Below are positions 62,822 through 64,000 of a stretch of 64,000 nucleotides of DNA, piece after piece; the stretch's first letter is position 1, and every line of letters starts with the position of its first letter. This DNA is from Chitinophagaceae bacterium (GTDB taxonomy: Bacteria > Bacteroidota > Bacteroidia > Chitinophagales > Chitinophagaceae). The stretch spans positions 62,001-126,000 of the forward strand of contig JAIEMP010000011.1 of NCBI GenBank assembly GCA_019752045.1, read 5' to 3'. Under the pieces are notes generated by a model, which worked only from the letters and a program-made list of their open reading frames with translations, was not told the DNA's origin and did not search any database. The position numbers and the translations under genes were made by a program.

Positions 62822-64000
62822 ATGGCAAATTATTTTAATTCTCTTCCACTTCGTGAACAACTGAACCAATTAGGTGTGTGTGAATTTATGAACCGCAGTG
62901 AGTTTGCGGATGGTGTAAACGTCCTTAAAGGAAAAAAGATTGTGATTGTGGGTTGCGGTGCACAGGGTTTAAACCAGGGATTAAACATGCGTGACAGCGG
63001 ATTGGATATTTCTTATGCATTGCGTAATGAAGCAATTGCAGAAAAAAGAGCATCCTGGAAAAATGCAACTGAGAATGGTTTTACTGTTGGTACATATGAA
63101 GAGCTGATTCCTGTGGCGGATCTTGTTTTGAACTTAACACCCGACAAACAACATACATCAGTCATTAAAGCCATCATGCCGTTAATGAAAAAGGGAGCTA
63201 CGCTTTCTTATTCACATGGTTTTAATATTGTAGAAGAAGGAACGCAAATCAGAAAAGATATTACTGTGATTATGGTGGCACCTAAATGTCCGGGTACCGA
63301 AGTACGTGAAGAATACAAGAGAGGATTTGGTGTGCCTACTTTAATAGCAGTGCATCCTGAAAATGATCCGGAAGGAAAAGGGTTGGCGCAGGCAAAAGCT
63401 TATGCTGTTGCAACAGGTGGACACAGAGCAGGTGTTTTGCGTTCTTCTTTTGTGGCTGAAGTGAAAAGTGATTTAATGGGCGAGCAAACCATTTTATGCG
63501 GTGTGTTGCAAACCGGTTCTATTTTATGTTTTGATAAGATGATTGAGAAAGGTATTGAAGCATCATATGCAGCAAAGCTGATACAGTATGGTTGGGAAAC
63601 GATTACTGAAGCATTAAAGCATGGTGGTGTTACTGCCATGATGGACAGATTGAGTAATCCTGCCAAGCTCAAAGCATATGAATTATCAACTGAGTTGAAA
63701 AATATTTTACGTCCGCTTTTTCAAAAACATCAGGATGATATCATGAGTGGTCATTTCTCTAAAACCATGATGGAAGACTGGGCTAATGACGATGTTAATT
63801 TATTAACCTGGCGCAAAGCAACCGGTGAAACAGCATTCGAAAAAACTTCTCCCACAGCTGCACCAATTGCCGAGCAGGAGTTTTTTGATAACGGTTTGCT
63901 AATGGTTGCATTTGTTAGAGCAGGAGTTGAGCTGGCTTTTGAAACCATGGTAGAAGCCGGTATTAAAGAAGAAAGTGCTTACTATGAATCATTACATGAA
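62822..64000 (+). CDS. ilvC: Ketol-acid reductoisomerase, class II (cut by window end)
   Basis: The frame is open from ATG 62822 to the window end (393 codons), so the ORF track does not list it. The NADPH-binding motif [18 protein letters not shown] is near residue 44, and the KARI signature HGFNIVEEG with [19 protein letters not shown] near 135-170 follows. A duplicated knotted domain, of which GILCG-like [13 protein letters not shown] and the later [18 protein letters not shown] are seen, makes it the long class II form (about 490 residues). It converts acetolactate to dihydroxyisovalerate, feeding IlvD. Confidence 0.95.
   Translation, partial: MANYFNSLPLREQLNQLGVCEFMNRSEFADGVNVLKGKKIVIVGCGAQGLNQGLNMRDSGLDISYALRNEAIAEKRASWKNATENGFTVGTYEELIPVADLVLNLTPDKQHTSVIKAIMPLMKKGATLSYSHGFNIVEEGTQIRKDITVIMVAPKCPGTEVREEYKRGFGVPTLIAVHPENDPEGKGLAQAKAYAVATGGHRAGVLRSSFVAEVKSDLMGEQTILCGVLQTGSILCFDKMIEKGIEASYAAKLIQYGWETITEALKHGGVTAMMDRLSNPAKLKAYELSTELKNILRPLFQKHQDDIMSGHFSKTMMEDWANDDVNLLTWRKATGETAFEKTSPTAAPIAEQEFFDNGLLMVAFVRAGVELAFETMVEAGIKEESAYYESLHE

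Overview
The window looks like a chromosomal segment of a glycan-degrading Bacteroidota, probably of the Chitinophagaceae type. This rests on a SusC/SusD pair, promoters of the TAnnTTTG type, few Shine-Dalgarno motifs, AT-rich sequence and lipoproteins with short N-termini. The genus cannot be fixed from sequence alone. No rRNA, tRNA, CRISPR array, integrase or transposase gene was seen.

Layout. (1) 1-26.2 kb, almost all on the + strand, is a long sugar-catabolic run. It holds a seven-heme cytochrome, a GH144-like beta-1,2-glucanase, a secreted ADP-ribosylglycohydrolase-like protein, two Gfo/Idh/MocA dehydrogenases, an SDR, a ROK kinase, a SIS-domain protein, a DUF1549/DUF1553 cytochrome with its DUF1501 partner, a Tat-exported TIM-barrel protein, a membrane cytochrome with LRRs, a MetE-like protein, an MBL-fold hydrolase, DoxX, a GMC oxidoreductase, a GH43-like protein, a NagB-like deaminase and an MFS transporter. 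(2) 26.2-32.6 kb holds a DUF4142 lipoprotein and a Rieske oxygenase (both -), then SGNH hydrolase, PhoD-like phosphatase and a GH3 glucosidase (+). (3) 32.6-47.7 kb is a polysaccharide utilization locus: a divergent beta-propeller/LuxR-HTH regulator, SusC, SusD, two PKD surface lipoproteins, two GH16 enzymes and a second GH3. This fits uptake and hydrolysis of a beta-1,3(1,4)-glucan. (4) 47.8-51.4 kb holds a penicillin-acylase-family enzyme and a helical protein of unknown function (both -). (5) 51.6-64 kb is the branched-chain amino acid block leuA-leuC-leuD-leuB-ilvE-ilvD-ilvB-ilvN-ilvC, with ilvC cut by the window end.

Two non-coding features stand out. First, a family of about 170-190 nt elements with inverted GGCC-ended palindromic ends (REPIN- or MITE-like) sits in or is represented in every spacer of the leu/ilv block and in several spacers of the sugar cluster. 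Copies run into genes: they supply stop codons, C-terminal tails, internal linkers, and even the start codon and first ~25 residues of the ROK kinase, the MBL hydrolase, LeuB and IlvN. Second, between leuB and ilvE lies an unannotated 33-codon Ile/Val-rich leader peptide followed by a perfect intrinsic terminator. A competing antiterminator arm lies inside the leader ORF, which is a textbook ribosome-mediated attenuator placed mid-block. A different terminator-like hairpin, with no leucine leader, precedes leuA, whose product lacks the usual C-terminal feedback domain.

How the parts work together (inference): surface GH16 enzymes and SusCD import glucan oligomers, the GH3 and GH144 enzymes release glucose or sophorose-type products, and the oxidoreductase/cytochrome/TIM-barrel set may handle oxidised (3-keto) sugars in the periplasm. 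The leu/ilv block is a biosynthetic neighbour that has accumulated the same repeats.
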